A DNA stretch of 58,108 nt from Psychrobacter piscatorii (lineage in GTDB: Bacteria > Pseudomonadota > Gammaproteobacteria > Pseudomonadales > Moraxellaceae), in NCBI RefSeq assembly GCF_001444505.1, contig NZ_LNDJ01000046.1, positions 1 through 58,108 of the forward strand, in the 5' to 3' direction. Position numbers and translations under genes: made by a program. How positions within the stretch are numbered: position 1 is the first letter of the stretch; every line of letters begins with the position of its first letter. The notes beneath the pieces were generated by a model. That model had not been told where the DNA came from. It did not search any database and saw only the letters and a list, made by a program, of their open reading frames with translations. Positions 9,279 to 19,125 of this stretch are shown in pieces.

Positions 9279-9355
9279 ACAAAATACAAACAGTGTATTG
9301 ATGAACATATGACCGCTAAGATACTAGCTATCAGACATCATAATGATATCTAACA

Positions 9356-10336
9356 CTATTTTAGAATATTCAAGCGACTGTTTGACTCAAAACGTGCGAG
9401 CGCATCTGGCAGTTTATCCACTGCCATACTGAGCGTCGCTTCTGCTGCTTGCGCAAGGCCCAGCTTCTCTGCCAGCGTCGGCTTCTGACGTGAATGTAAT
9501 GCGTACACCTCATTGTCTTCCATACGCTCTAAAATATAACTGTCTGATGTTTGCAGACTATCAATCAGGTTAAGCTTTAACGCATCTTCACCATACCAAT
9601 GCTCACCTGTGGCCACTTTGGCAACATCAAGTTCTGGACGATAGGTATTGACGAAATGCTTGAATAGCTCGTGCGTCTGCTCTAGCTCTTCTTGGTATTT
9701 GGCACGATCTTCGGCATCGTTTTCGCCAAACACAGTCACCGTGCGTTTATAGTCGCCAGCCGTAAACATCTCATAATCGACATCATGGTTTTTGAGCCAT
9801 TTATGAAAGTTTGGCAATTGTGACACCACGCCGATTGAGCCAATAATCGCAAATGGCGCTGCCACCACATTGTCTGCCACGCACGCCATCATGTAGCCAC
9901 CACTTGCCGCTACCTTATCGACGCAGACCGTTAGCTTTAGACCAGCGTCCTTTAAGCGCACCAATTGCGCGGCTGCCAATCCATAACCATGCACCAAACC
10001 GCCACCTGATTCGAGGCGTACAATCACTTCATCGCCTTTGTTAGCCGTACTGATTAAGGTGCTGATTTCTTCGCGCAGATGCTTAACGGCAGTGGCTTTG
10101 ATATCACCTTCAAAATCCAGGACGAAAACTTGCGAGGCATTGTCAGGATTTTTTTTCTGCTTTTTACTTTTTGCTTTTAGCGCCTGCTTGGCTTTTTTTG
10201 CCATTGTTTTTTTGAATGCTTTAAGCGCAGCTTTGCCTTGGGTGGCTTCCATTAAGTCTTCACGGCGCTGTTTTTGCGCTTCATTTAAATGTCTTACTTT
10301 TAGCTCAACAGGGTTTTTTGGTGGATGAAATAGCAT
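9356..10336 (-). CDS. sohB: SohB-type S49 protease without N-terminal membrane anchor
   Basis: A 326-residue S49 (signal peptide peptidase family) serine protease. The catalytic serine is S145 in KVAASGGYMMACVAD, and the general-base lysine is K197 in TAGDYKRTVT. The C-terminal half closely follows E. coli SohB (PFAIIGSIGVV, ATGEHWYG). The N-terminus is hydrophilic and Lys/Ala-rich (residues 1-66), with no transmembrane segment where E. coli SohB has one. The start is firm: a TGA in the same frame lies at 10349-10351, immediately upstream and within the GAGGA ribosome site, so no longer form is possible. The product therefore looks cytoplasmic or peripherally attached. It is transcribed away from aspS. 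Confidence 0.9.
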   Translation of the reverse strand: MLFHPPKNPVELKVRHLNEAQKQRREDLMEATQGKAALKAFKKTMAKKAKQALKAKSKKQKKNPDNASQVFVLDFEGDIKATAVKHLREEISTLISTANKGDEVIVRLESGGGLVHGYGLAAAQLVRLKDAGLKLTVCVDKVAASGGYMMACVADNVVAAPFAIIGSIGVVSQLPNFHKWLKNHDVDYEMFTAGDYKRTVTVFGENDAEDRAKYQEELEQTHELFKHFVNTYRPELDVAKVATGEHWYGEDALKLNLIDSLQTSDSYILERMEDNEVYALHSRQKPTLAEKLGLAQAAEATLSMAVDKLPDALARFESNSRLNILK

Positions 10337-10695
10337 GATTACAAATCCTCAAGTCAGTAGGTATATCAATATAGATGTTTTTATTCAGGTACGGTTGATA
10401 TGCGCACGCTCGCTGGTATTTTCAAGCAAAATGACAATATTTAACCTAATATAGATATCGCTCAATGAATACAGCCGATACCAATGCATGGCTACGCTTT
10501 GATTGAACTCAGCCGGTTGTATAACAAAGGTAGATTAGGCATAATATGCGTTTATATCAAATTTTCTGCAGCCAACGTGATGACCCTTTGTCTTGATCGC
10601 GTTGTTTGTGTGTTTTTTTTGCAAATCGCTTGAAACGCACAGCAATGGCTGCATTATTGTACTTCGAATTGGGCTGATAACTGGATAACAATATT
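10337..10695. other. Divergent promoter region between sohB and aspS
   Basis: About 360 bp between divergent genes. An open frame on the minus strand overlaps the start of aspS (10557-10778), but its product looks like random translation. No hairpin or repeat stands out. Promoters for sohB and aspS must lie here, but I could not place them reliably. Confidence 0.55.
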
Positions 10696-12537
10696 ATGAC
10701 GCAAAGCACTATGACGCAAAGCGAATACCGAGACGAGTATTGCGGAGCTGTAACCGAGAGCTTGCTTGAGCAAACCATTAGTATCGTAGGCTGGGTACAT
10801 CGTCGTCGCGATCACGGTGGCGTGATTTTCTTAGACATGCGTGACCGCGCGGGTATCTTGCAGGTGGTTGTCGATCCTGATACACCAGAAGCTTTTGCAA
10901 CGGCCGATGCGGTACGTCCTGAATACGTACTAAAAATCACTGGCCGCGTACGTCGTCGTTATGAAGGTACTGAAAATAACAATATGACCAGTGGCCAAAT
11001 TGAGCTATTGGGCAAAGAAATTGAAGTACTGGCCAAATCTGAAACCCCGCCATTCCCATTGAATGACGAAAAAACGACTGTGTCAGAAGACTTACGTCTA
11101 AAATATCGCTATCTCGATATGCGTCGTCCGCAAATGCAAGAGCGTATGGTATTCCGTGCCAAGGCAACGTCAGCGATTCGTCGTTATTTAGATGATCATG
11201 GTTTCTTGGATGTAGAGACCCCTATTTTGACTCGTGCTACGCCTGAAGGTGCGCGTGATTATCTTGTACCATCACGTACGCGTCCTGGTAACTTCTTTGC
11301 CCTGCCGCAGTCACCACAGCTATTTAAGCAATTATTGATGGTGTCAGGTTTTGACCGTTATTATCAAATCGCGAAATGCTTCCGTGATGAAGATTTACGT
11401 GCCGATCGTCAGCCTGAATTTACACAGGTCGATATTGAGACATCTTTCTTGAACGAAGAAGAGATCATGAACATCAACGAAGGTCTGATCAAGCATTTGT
11501 TCAAGACCATGATGGATGTTGAGTTCGAGCAATTTCCTCGCATGACATATGCTGAAGCAATGCGCGACTATGCTTCAGACAAGCCTGACTTACGTATTCC
11601 ACTGAAACTGGTTGACGTTGCAGACTTGATGAAAGACGTTGATTTCAAAGTATTTGCCGGTCCTGCTAACGATCCTAAAGGTCGCGTCGCTGCCCTTCGC
11701 ATTCCTGGTGGCGCTTCATTAAGCCGTAAGCAAATCGATGCTTATACCAAGTTTGTTGGTATTTATGGCGCACGCGGCTTGGCTTATATCAAAGTCAATG
11801 ACGCAAGCAGCATCAACAATGGTGTGGACAAAGAGTCTGGCCTACAATCACCAATCATCAAAAACATGACTGATGATGTACTTGTGAGCTTGATCGAGCG
11901 TACTGCTGCAGAAGATGGCGATATTATCTTCTTTGGTGCAGATAAAGCCAGTATCGTGAATGACGCAATCGGCGCATTACGCCAGAAAATCGGTCTAGAC
12001 CTTGAAATGACAACTTGTGAGTGGGCGCCGCTATGGGTGACTGACTTCCCGATGTTTGAGCAAACCGATGACGGTCAATGGACGTCAATGCATCATCCAT
12101 TTACCAAGCCTAGAGGCTCTGTTGAGGAGCTGAAAAACAACCCAGAGTCTGCGCTATCTATCGCTTACGATATGGTGTTGAACGGTACTGAGATTGGTGG
12201 TGGTAGCTTACGTATCAATACTTATGATATGCAGCAAGCCGTCCTTGAAGCCTTGGGTATCGGCGAGCAAGAGGCAGAAGACAAGTTTGGTTTCTTACTT
12301 GATGCACTAAAATTTGGTGCACCGCCGCATGGTGGCTTGGCGTTTGGTTTGGATCGCCTGATTATGCTTATGGTAGGCGCTGACTCTATCCGTGATGTGA
12401 TCGCATTCCCAAAAACCAAAACTGCTGAGTGCCCACTAACTCAAGCACCTGCTGGAGTGGATAGTAAGCAGCTACGTGATCTTGGTATCCGTGTGCGTGA
12501 AAAAGCACAGGCTGACACCAACAAACCTGCTCAATAA
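10696..12537 (+). CDS. aspS: Aspartate-tRNA ligase, probably non-discriminating
   Basis: A 613-residue class IIb synthetase charging tRNA with aspartate. It has the N-terminal OB anticodon-binding domain, class II motif 2 ([19 protein letters not shown]), the bacterial GAD insertion domain and motif 3 ([13 protein letters not shown]). Two residues reported to set tRNA specificity carry the Pseudomonas-type, dual-specificity states. H40 (RRRDHGG) stands where E. coli has Leu, and G91 (RYEGTEN) where E. coli has Lys. It may thus also form Asp-tRNA(Asn) for GatCAB. The start region is a 15-nt near-duplication giving ATGs at 10696 and 10711 ([11 protein letters not shown]). Homology begins at the second, so the true start is uncertain. 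Confidence 0.95.
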   Translation: MTQSTMTQSEYRDEYCGAVTESLLEQTISIVGWVHRRRDHGGVIFLDMRDRAGILQVVVDPDTPEAFATADAVRPEYVLKITGRVRRRYEGTENNNMTSGQIELLGKEIEVLAKSETPPFPLNDEKTTVSEDLRLKYRYLDMRRPQMQERMVFRAKATSAIRRYLDDHGFLDVETPILTRATPEGARDYLVPSRTRPGNFFALPQSPQLFKQLLMVSGFDRYYQIAKCFRDEDLRADRQPEFTQVDIETSFLNEEEIMNINEGLIKHLFKTMMDVEFEQFPRMTYAEAMRDYASDKPDLRIPLKLVDVADLMKDVDFKVFAGPANDPKGRVAALRIPGGASLSRKQIDAYTKFVGIYGARGLAYIKVNDASSINNGVDKESGLQSPIIKNMTDDVLVSLIERTAAEDGDIIFFGADKASIVNDAIGALRQKIGLDLEMTTCEWAPLWVTDFPMFEQTDDGQWTSMHHPFTKPRGSVEELKNNPESALSIAYDMVLNGTEIGGGSLRINTYDMQQAVLEALGIGEQEAEDKFGFLLDALKFGAPPHGGLAFGLDRLIMLMVGADSIRDVIAFPKTKTAECPLTQAPAGVDSKQLRDLGIRVREKAQADTNKPAQ

Positions 12538-12604
12538 AACATTTGATGATGTACTATTGCTGTCTACAGTGCTTGTTACGCGATTCATCGCCATGTGAGT
12601 GGTT

Positions 12605-13585
12605 ATGAATCCGTATCATGTTTTCAAATTCGTGCCATTGTCTGTACTACAGATGCTGGCACGTTTTGTCGCTTGGGTTATCGTCAAGATACCAAGTCTC
12701 AGCATCATGCGTACCATTCATATTAATATGGCGCTGATTACGGACAAATTGTCTGAGCCGCAAAAACGAGCGCTGACCAAAGACATCATCTATCATCAAT
12801 GTCTGAGCAGTATCGAATCTATAAAAAGCTGGGCAATGCCACCTGAATGGAGTATTGCCCAGATTCGTGACGTCCATAATAAAGATATTCTACTAGAAGG
12901 TCTTGCCAATCCCAATGGCATGCTTGCTATCGTCCCTCATCTCGGTACATGGGAGATGATGAACGCGTGGCTCAATCAGTTTGGTTCGCCAACTATTATG
13001 TACAAGCCTGTAGACGGCAGATTCGCTAATGAATTTATCTTGCAAGGTCGTGCGCGTCTCAATGCAACGTTGGTGCCTACCGATGGTAGCGGTGTTAAAG
13101 CCGTGTTTAAAACCCTCAAGCAAGGCGGCTTTAGTATTGTATTACCAGACCACGTCCCAGATCCGTCAGGCGGCGTAGTCGTTCCTTTCTTTGGTATCAA
13201 AACATTAACCAGTACACTTGCCTCAAAACTGGCGAGCAAAACCAAATGTGCCTTAGTTGGCTTGTCTTGTATTCGTCGTAATGATGGACGCGGTTTTGAT
13301 ATTTACTGCTATAAGCTCGACGATCCAGCGCTATATGATCGCAATACCGAAGTAGCGACTCACGCACTCAATCAAGCCATGGAGCATATGATTAAAGACA
13401 ACTATAGTCACTATATGTGGGGCTATCGACGTTTTAAGCGCATACCAAATCTAGGCAATCCTTACCGAAAAGATAAAGCCACTTTAGCAGCCTTTATTCG
13501 GTCTCATCACGCTACTGGTAGTCGTTCTGGTAACGATGTAAGTGGTTCTTTTACTGATGACACTAACATCGATAATCGCAAGTAA
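12605..13585 (+). CDS. Lipid A biosynthesis acyltransferase (LpxL/LpxM family)
   Basis: A 326-residue inner-membrane acyltransferase adding a secondary acyl chain to lipid A. The catalytic H-X4-E motif is HLGTWE at residues 112-117. FSIVLPDHVPDPSGGVVVPFFG matches the conserved Q/D-rich block of the family, and there is a hydrophobic N-terminal anchor (residues 8-34). I prefer ATG 12605 over GTG 12599. Neither has a strong ribosome site. It follows aspS by 67 nt with no terminator between them and opens the surface-glycan island, so lipid A acylation and oligosaccharide assembly are neighbours. Whether it is LpxL or LpxM cannot be decided from sequence alone. Confidence 0.85.
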   Translation: MNPYHVFKFVPLSVLQMLARFVAWVIVKIPSLSIMRTIHINMALITDKLSEPQKRALTKDIIYHQCLSSIESIKSWAMPPEWSIAQIRDVHNKDILLEGLANPNGMLAIVPHLGTWEMMNAWLNQFGSPTIMYKPVDGRFANEFILQGRARLNATLVPTDGSGVKAVFKTLKQGGFSIVLPDHVPDPSGGVVVPFFGIKTLTSTLASKLASKTKCALVGLSCIRRNDGRGFDIYCYKLDDPALYDRNTEVATHALNQAMEHMIKDNYSHYMWGYRRFKRIPNLGNPYRKDKATLAAFIRSHHATGSRSGNDVSGSFTDDTNIDNRK

Positions 13586-13715
13586 TAACTGTACTATCGT
13601 TTACTGATTTAGACGTACCATCAGTCACAGCTATGCTAATATTGGCTGAACTCTATATTCTTTTACTTTTATTAGTCCTTCATTTATCTGACTATTATCT
13701 CAATACGAGTGCATT

Positions 13716-14516
13716 ATGACATCTGACGTAACTAAGACCTTATCTATAGACCCTCATCAAACCAGCACAAATGCTGCTGAACAGCGTTATATCATCTGTA
13801 TGAAATGGGGCGACAAATATGGTCCTGAATACGTCAATCGTCTCTACAACATGGTTAGTCGACATCTAACCTTAGATTTCCAAATGGTTTGCTTGACCGA
13901 TGACAGCACAGGTATTGACCCTGCGATTGCCTGCTATCCTATACCCGATATGGATTTACCAGCAGGTCCTGAACGTGGTTGGAAAAAACTGACTACCTTT
14001 AAGCCTGAGCTGTATGATTTAAAAGGTGTGGCGCTATTTTTAGATATTGATATCGTCATTGTCGATAATATCGATGCGTTTTTTACTTATCAAGCTGAGC
14101 ATGAGGACAGTGTCGTCATCATCCGTGACTGGAAAAAACCTTGGCGCATGATTGGCAATAGCTCTGTTTATCGCTTTAATATTGGTATGAATACTTATCC
14201 TGATTTGCTGTCCAATTTTGAGCGGAACTTTGAAACCATTCGCACCCAAGTACGTCACGAGCAGGCCTACCTCTCTAACTATTTGCGTGAACATCACCAC
14301 TTAGAGTATTGGGATAAAACATGGTGTGTCAGCTTTAAGTACCAATGCATTGCGCCGATTCCTTTTAACTTTGTACGCACACCTACTCTGCCGGATGATG
14401 CAAAAATCGTTATCTTCCATGGTGAGATTAACCCGCCCGATGCGATTGCTGGTAGTGGCGGTAAATGGTATCGACATGTGAAGCCAAGCCCATGGTTAAA
14501 GCAATACTGGCAGTAA
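13716..14516 (+). CDS. Putative glycosyltransferase with D-x-D motif (island paralogue A)
   Basis: A 266-residue protein with GT-A-type features: N-terminal YIICMKWGDKYGPEYVNRLYNMV, then VALFLDIDIVIVDNID with a D-I-D metal-binding motif at 110-112, and a C-terminal IVIFHGEINPPDAI followed by a WYRHVKPSPW tail. It is clearly related to the minus-strand gene at 24264-25100 (shared KWG.KYG, LYGMVSR-like, FTDD, DxD and PFNFV/PLNYI blocks). Donor and acceptor are unknown. Given its position after an LpxL-type gene, a role in lipooligosaccharide core extension is likely (inference). A cytoplasmic or peripheral enzyme is expected, as no signal peptide or membrane segment is seen. Confidence 0.75.
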   Translation: MTSDVTKTLSIDPHQTSTNAAEQRYIICMKWGDKYGPEYVNRLYNMVSRHLTLDFQMVCLTDDSTGIDPAIACYPIPDMDLPAGPERGWKKLTTFKPELYDLKGVALFLDIDIVIVDNIDAFFTYQAEHEDSVVIIRDWKKPWRMIGNSSVYRFNIGMNTYPDLLSNFERNFETIRTQVRHEQAYLSNYLREHHHLEYWDKTWCVSFKYQCIAPIPFNFVRTPTLPDDAKIVIFHGEINPPDAIAGSGGKWYRHVKPSPWLKQYWQ

Positions 14517-14621
14517 ATATATAGCCATGAGCCATGTCTACATAGTTCACCAATAGTCCAAACAATTTGCAGGCAATGCATTAGGATACAAGTTATTTGA
14601 GGTCAACGACTGGAACATAGT

Positions 14622-15479
14622 ATGGCGTTATATTTAAGGTTACCTGCTACCGCTGGGTTCAACATTAATAACGAGCTCATCGTTATTAGTGCTTTTAATG
14701 CCAATGAAGCAGAGCAAAGTTTGCTTGGACAAGACGTCAATATTATTGCCTCAGGCCCATCTGTACAACAATTAGCATTGTCAGAACTATTAGACACGCC
14801 CACTATTTTTGTTAATGGTAGTCTTAGCCTTACCAGACAGCATCAATTTACTCATGTCGCCGGCTATGTCATTAGTGATGCGCGCTTTATCAATCATCAA
14901 CCTGAAATTTTACATCAGTATTATACGGGTCAACCTTTATATGCAACGTTAGCCGTCTTTGAAGCGATGGCCACGACTCACCCTGATATCATGCGTACGT
15001 ATCATCACGCCATGCGGGTATTGTATCCAGTAGACAGGCCGTGGGGCGTCAAATCGAACAAACTCTCTTTTAATAAGCTCATATTTAAGAAAAAACGCCT
15101 AAATAAGAAAATGCCCTTATCCTACTTTATCAATCATCCGAATTTTGTTATTGATAGCAGTCATAGCTCTACTGAGATCGGGGTCTCACTCAATGTCACT
15201 CATGGATTTGTCGAGGCGGGTACGGTTGCTTACGTAGCCACACAACTGGCTTTCTCACGCCATGCAGCGACCATTCACCTATACGGGATTGACTTACTCA
15301 ATAGCGATCAGCCGCGATTTTACGAAAATAACAATAACCGCGCGCCAAGCACGCTGAACAAAGTCATGAACGAGCGCATTGTGCCTTCTTTTAATTTATT
15401 GAGCAGGAGCTATAAGGCGCATGGTGTCACTGTGATCAATCACTCCCCTGTCTCCAAATCTCTATTTGATGATCTTTAG
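14622..15479 (+). CDS. GT42-/DUF115-like sugar transferase candidate
   Basis: A 285-residue protein. VNIIASGPSVQQL (residues 38-50) resembles the nucleotide-binding GNGPSL loop of CST-I-type sialyltransferases (GT42) and of DUF115-like Rossmann proteins. A later block, GTVAYVATQLAFSRHAATI followed by HLYGIDLL, resembles the second half of that fold, including the G-[IV]-D element. Between them is a basic stretch rich in Lys (KSNKLSFNKLIFKKKRLNKK). The resemblance is by eye and partial. No sialic-acid synthesis gene is visible in the window, so another nucleotide sugar may be used. Its stop overlaps the stop of the convergent GT4 gene (shared TTAG at 15476-15479). Confidence 0.6.
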   Translation: MALYLRLPATAGFNINNELIVISAFNANEAEQSLLGQDVNIIASGPSVQQLALSELLDTPTIFVNGSLSLTRQHQFTHVAGYVISDARFINHQPEILHQYYTGQPLYATLAVFEAMATTHPDIMRTYHHAMRVLYPVDRPWGVKSNKLSFNKLIFKKKRLNKKMPLSYFINHPNFVIDSSHSSTEIGVSLNVTHGFVEAGTVAYVATQLAFSRHAATIHLYGIDLLNSDQPRFYENNNNRAPSTLNKVMNERIVPSFNLLSRSYKAHGVTVINHSPVSKSLFDDL

Positions 15480-16654
15480 TCATTCTTATCTAATGAATTC
15501 AACGCTACACCGAACTCTAAATATTGCTGCGCGATATGATTCGGTAAGAGCTGCTGATTTAGCGGCACTATGTAATTCGTCAGATTGTCTACTGCTTGAT
15601 CGATGAGCATCGCCAATCCCTCAATATCACCGACAGGTATCAAGTTTTTGACAGGTAACAACTCTCTTGGACCAAATGGACAGTCGGTACTGATCACTGG
15701 TACGCCAAGTGCTTGCGCCTCTACAATGACATAACCAAAACCCTCGAATTTGGAAGTGAGCACCATCAATGCCGTTGAGGCAATGATCGGATAAGGATTG
15801 GTCTGAAAGCCCAAAAACCTAACACAGTCACTAATATTAAGTTGAAACGCCAGCGCTTTAATCTCTGCCTCAAGCTTGCCTTTACCGACCAATACTAATG
15901 GCAGCTTCCGCTCTGTTTTCGCATATGCTTGTAGCAAATCTCGATGACCTTTCATCGTATCGAATGAGGCCACATGAATAATATACTGTTTATCTGCTAA
16001 GCCAAACTGTTCGATATGTGGTTTTTGTAACGCTTTGCTTTGGATCCAAGTGGCATCGCAAGGATTATAAATGGTTGTGGTTTTAGTGATGTCTCCTAAA
16101 AGTGAGATTAAATCTTTGCGAGCGCCGTCGCTTACACAGCTACAGAGATGAGCACCATAGACCATACGTAAGTGACTTATCGTCTGTAGTGGTTTATCAG
16201 ATAATTGATACTCAAACTGCTTAGATAGCGCGGTATGCAGCACATTCACGATGTTGGGTAATTGGCTGTACGCCATAATCCAATTCACTTTATAAATATT
16301 AGCCAATATCAGATTTGGTGTCCCTATTTGGCTAAGCACATACTCATCAATGCGCTTAGCGACTGCCTCGTAAGCCTGTGCCTGCTTAGAGTTTGGCTCA
16401 ATATCTTGCTCAGAAAACACCTCATCGTATGGCATGATATGATAGTGAATGTCAGCATCTAGCGGCATATCCTGTGTTTCTTCTAGACATAGAATATGAA
16501 CACTATGACCCATTTTTGCATAAGCGCTTGCCAATGTAGTCACCATCCGCTCAGCACCGCGGCCTTCAAGCGCTTTTAAAATAAATAGAATGATGGGCAT
16601 TGACATCTCAACTTGGTTTTTTGAATGATAGTCATACAAGGCATCCATGTTCAC
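15476..16654 (-). CDS. Glycosyltransferase family 4, divergent island copy
   Basis: A 392-residue retaining glycosyltransferase of the GT-B fold. The N-terminal domain starts PIILFILKALEGRGAERMV. The C-terminal donor domain carries HVASFDTMKGH, LVLVGKGKLEAEI, FLGFQTNPYPIIASTALMVLTSKFEGFGYVIVEAQALGVPVISTDCPFGPRELL with the family E-x7-E motif. It is related to the two tandem GT4 genes at 20986-23258 but less similar than they are to each other. Start is uncertain: M1 at 16654, or M17/M19 at 16606/16600, where homology to the other copies begins. Transfers a sugar from a nucleotide donor to a growing glycan at the inner membrane; specificity unknown. Confidence 0.85.
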   Translation of the reverse strand: MNMDALYDYHSKNQVEMSMPIILFILKALEGRGAERMVTTLASAYAKMGHSVHILCLEETQDMPLDADIHYHIMPYDEVFSEQDIEPNSKQAQAYEAVAKRIDEYVLSQIGTPNLILANIYKVNWIMAYSQLPNIVNVLHTALSKQFEYQLSDKPLQTISHLRMVYGAHLCSCVSDGARKDLISLLGDITKTTTIYNPCDATWIQSKALQKPHIEQFGLADKQYIIHVASFDTMKGHRDLLQAYAKTERKLPLVLVGKGKLEAEIKALAFQLNISDCVRFLGFQTNPYPIIASTALMVLTSKFEGFGYVIVEAQALGVPVISTDCPFGPRELLPVKNLIPVGDIEGLAMLIDQAVDNLTNYIVPLNQQLLPNHIAQQYLEFGVALNSLDKND

Positions 16655-16747
16655 AATGATTGCAGGATTTTGGTTCTTTATGCTAGTCTCATCTACTTTT
16701 ATTCACTACAGTATAAGCTAGTCTTATCAACTGACGCGTAAAAAATC

Positions 16748-17875
16748 ATGAATATTGTTGATTTTATAAGCCAGTTAGATCTTGCTAATAACGATGCCAG
16801 TAAATATCATAGCTGGACTAATGTCACCATTGAAACTATCAATAGAATACATTCACAAAAAATAGGATCAGTCATGCAGCAACCTGACGAGAAAACATTA
16901 GACGTGGTCATCGCTTGGGTGGATGGCGCAGATCCTATACTCAAACAAAAAAGAGAAAACTATAAGTCAGGCAAAGTAGTGGCGTCAGATGCCATAACTG
17001 CCACCCGCTTCGCAAGTGACGATGAGATATATTACAATATTGCCTCTATCATCAAATACGTGCCTTTTTGCCGTCATATTTATGTGGTCACCGACCAACA
17101 AAAACCTGCGTTTATTGATGAGTTTGCCAAGCAAAATATCTGTGCAGCAGATAAAATACGTATTGTCGATCATAAAGAGATATTTTCGGGTTATGAAGAA
17201 TTTTTACCGACCTTCAACACTCGATCAATTGAGACGATGATTTGGAATATCCAAGGATTGTCTGACTATTTTATCTATATGAACGATGATTTCTTTTTTA
17301 ATCAACCAGTGACGATAGATGACTTTTTAGACAGTGAGAAGCTAATCATTCATGGTGAGTGGCGTAAAAGTGCTGCTTTGAATGCCAAGCTCAATTTTCG
17401 AAAATCACGCTTTAAATTGTTTGGCACACCAATACAGCCAAGGCATACTATCGCGCAAATGTTAAGTGCTAAAATACTGGGCATGAATCAGTTTTTTGAA
17501 ATTCATCACTACCCTCATATTGTCGATAAAAATATCTTAAAGTCCCATTTGTTGAATCATCCGCAATTATTGACTGAGCAGATAAAATACAAATTTAGAG
17601 ATGTGGCCCAAGTGAATCCTATAACGCTAATGAATCATCTAAAAATTCAAAAAGGCGAAGCAAGTTTAAAACCTAACACCTCTATCAACTATTTAAAAAA
17701 TGAGAATAGCGTAGAAGATTTTATTCTTGCCTTAGAAGATAAAACTATTAAATATGGTTGTATTCAAAGTTTGGATCTTCTTGAGTCAGACTTATATAAA
17801 AAAATCAGTCAAGCCATGAGGCACAAATTCTTGGCTTATCTACCTGCTTCTTTGATAGCAAGCACCGATAAATAA
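16748..17875 (+). CDS. Stealth-family sugar-phosphate transferase
   Basis: A 375-residue protein with the conserved regions of the Stealth family (hexose-1-phosphate transferases that build phosphodiester-linked capsules and glycans). CR1 is LDVVIAWVDGADP (residues 51-63). CR2 runs about 91-185 and includes SDDEIYYNIASIIKYV, HIYVVTDQQKP, LPTFNTRSIETMIW and YFIYMNDDFFF. A later histidine-rich block, FEIHHYPHIVDK, matches CR3. The frame opens at 16748, but no ribosome site is seen there. ATG 16874 (M43) has AGGA 6 nt upstream and starts just before CR1, giving a 333-residue alternative. No capsule export genes (Wza/Wzc or Kps) are visible, so it may decorate lipooligosaccharide instead. AT-rich by eye. 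Confidence 0.85.
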   Translation: MNIVDFISQLDLANNDASKYHSWTNVTIETINRIHSQKIGSVMQQPDEKTLDVVIAWVDGADPILKQKRENYKSGKVVASDAITATRFASDDEIYYNIASIIKYVPFCRHIYVVTDQQKPAFIDEFAKQNICAADKIRIVDHKEIFSGYEEFLPTFNTRSIETMIWNIQGLSDYFIYMNDDFFFNQPVTIDDFLDSEKLIIHGEWRKSAALNAKLNFRKSRFKLFGTPIQPRHTIAQMLSAKILGMNQFFEIHHYPHIVDKNILKSHLLNHPQLLTEQIKYKFRDVAQVNPITLMNHLKIQKGEASLKPNTSINYLKNENSVEDFILALEDKTIKYGCIQSLDLLESDLYKKISQAMRHKFLAYLPASLIASTDK

Positions 17876-17958
17876 ATTTAGTTTAAGATTGAATGGTGAT
17901 TAATTTCACTTCCTCTTGATCTAAACCAATAAAAGCTCAAAAATCACTTGGATATATT

Positions 17959-19125
17959 ATGAAAATAGCAGTAGTAGGTACAGGCTACGTAGGCTTATCG
18001 AATGCAATGCTGTTAGCACAGCATAATGAAGTCGTTGCTGTCGACATTGTCGCTGAAAAGGTAGAATTGCTAAATAATAAGCAGTCTCCTATAGAAGATA
18101 CAGATATCGACAATTTTTTATTGAACAAAGAGCTCAATTTTTCTGCAACGCTGGATGCCAAAGAAGCTTATAAAGATGCAGATTTCATCATCGTTGCCAC
18201 GCCGACTGATTATGATACCAAGACCAATTATTTCAATACCTCCACAGTAGAAGCCGTCATTGAGCAAGTGCTGTTAGTGAATCAACAAGCAACCATTATT
18301 ATTAAGTCTACAGTGCCAGTAGGTTACACAACCAGTATCAAAGAACGTTATGCCACTGATCGCATTATTTTTTCGCCTGAGTTTTTGCGAGAAGGTAAGG
18401 CACTACATGACAATCTTTATCCTTCACGTATCATTGTAGGCGCACAGACTGAGCAGGCTCGAATATTTGCCAATTTATTACTTGAAGGCGCAATCAAAAA
18501 AGACGTACCGCTATTGTTCGTTGAGCCAACAGAGGCAGAAGCCATTAAATTATTTTCTAATACTTATCTGGCAATGCGAGTAGCGTATTTTAATGAGCTT
18601 GATACTTATGCGCAAACTTTTGGACTTGAGACCAAACAAATCATCGAAGGGATTGGCTTAGACCCTCGTATTGGCAATCATTATAATAACCCTTCATTTG
18701 GCTATGGCGGCTACTGTCTGCCCAAAGATACTAAGCAGTTATTAGCAAATTACGATGAAGTGCCAAGCAACCTGATAAAGGCCATTGTCGATTCTAATAG
18801 AACCCGCAAAGACTTTATTGCCGATAAAATCATCGAAAGACAGCCAAAAATCGTGGGAATACATCGCCTAGTAATGAAAAGTGGGTCAGATAACTTTAGA
18901 GCATCTGCCATACAAGGCATCATGAAACGTATCAAGGCAAAAGGTATAGAAGTCGTTGTCTACGAGCCTGTATTGAAAGAAGATGATTTCTTTAATTCGC
19001 GTGTGATTCAAGATTTAGAAGCCTTTAAATCAATGAGTGATGTCATTGTCGCAAACCGCCTATCTGATGAGATAAAAGATGTGGCGGATAAAGTATTTAC
19101 TAGGGATCTATTTGGGAGCGATTAA
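17959..19125 (+). CDS. ugd: UDP-glucose 6-dehydrogenase
   Basis: A 388-residue enzyme oxidising UDP-glucose to UDP-glucuronate with two NAD+. The NAD loop [10 protein letters not shown] is at 7-16. Other family blocks are [25 protein letters not shown] and [15 protein letters not shown]. The catalytic cysteine is C253 in [10 protein letters not shown]. Length equals that of E. coli Ugd. It overlaps the epimerase gene by one base (TAATG at 19123-19127), so the two are translationally coupled and make UDP-GlcA and then UDP-GalA for the island's transferases. Ugd is cytosolic. Confidence 0.96.
   Translation: MKIAVVGTGYVGLSNAMLLAQHNEVVAVDIVAEKVELLNNKQSPIEDTDIDNFLLNKELNFSATLDAKEAYKDADFIIVATPTDYDTKTNYFNTSTVEAVIEQVLLVNQQATIIIKSTVPVGYTTSIKERYATDRIIFSPEFLREGKALHDNLYPSRIIVGAQTEQARIFANLLLEGAIKKDVPLLFVEPTEAEAIKLFSNTYLAMRVAYFNELDTYAQTFGLETKQIIEGIGLDPRIGNHYNNPSFGYGGYCLPKDTKQLLANYDEVPSNLIKAIVDSNRTRKDFIADKIIERQPKIVGIHRLVMKSGSDNFRASAIQGIMKRIKAKGIEVVVYEPVLKEDDFFNSRVIQDLEAFKSMSDVIVANRLSDEIKDVADKVFTRDLFGSD

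Noticed and set aside
10557-10778. Minus-strand frame overlapping the aspS start
   Set aside because: Runs antisense into a well-supported gene and has no family likeness.
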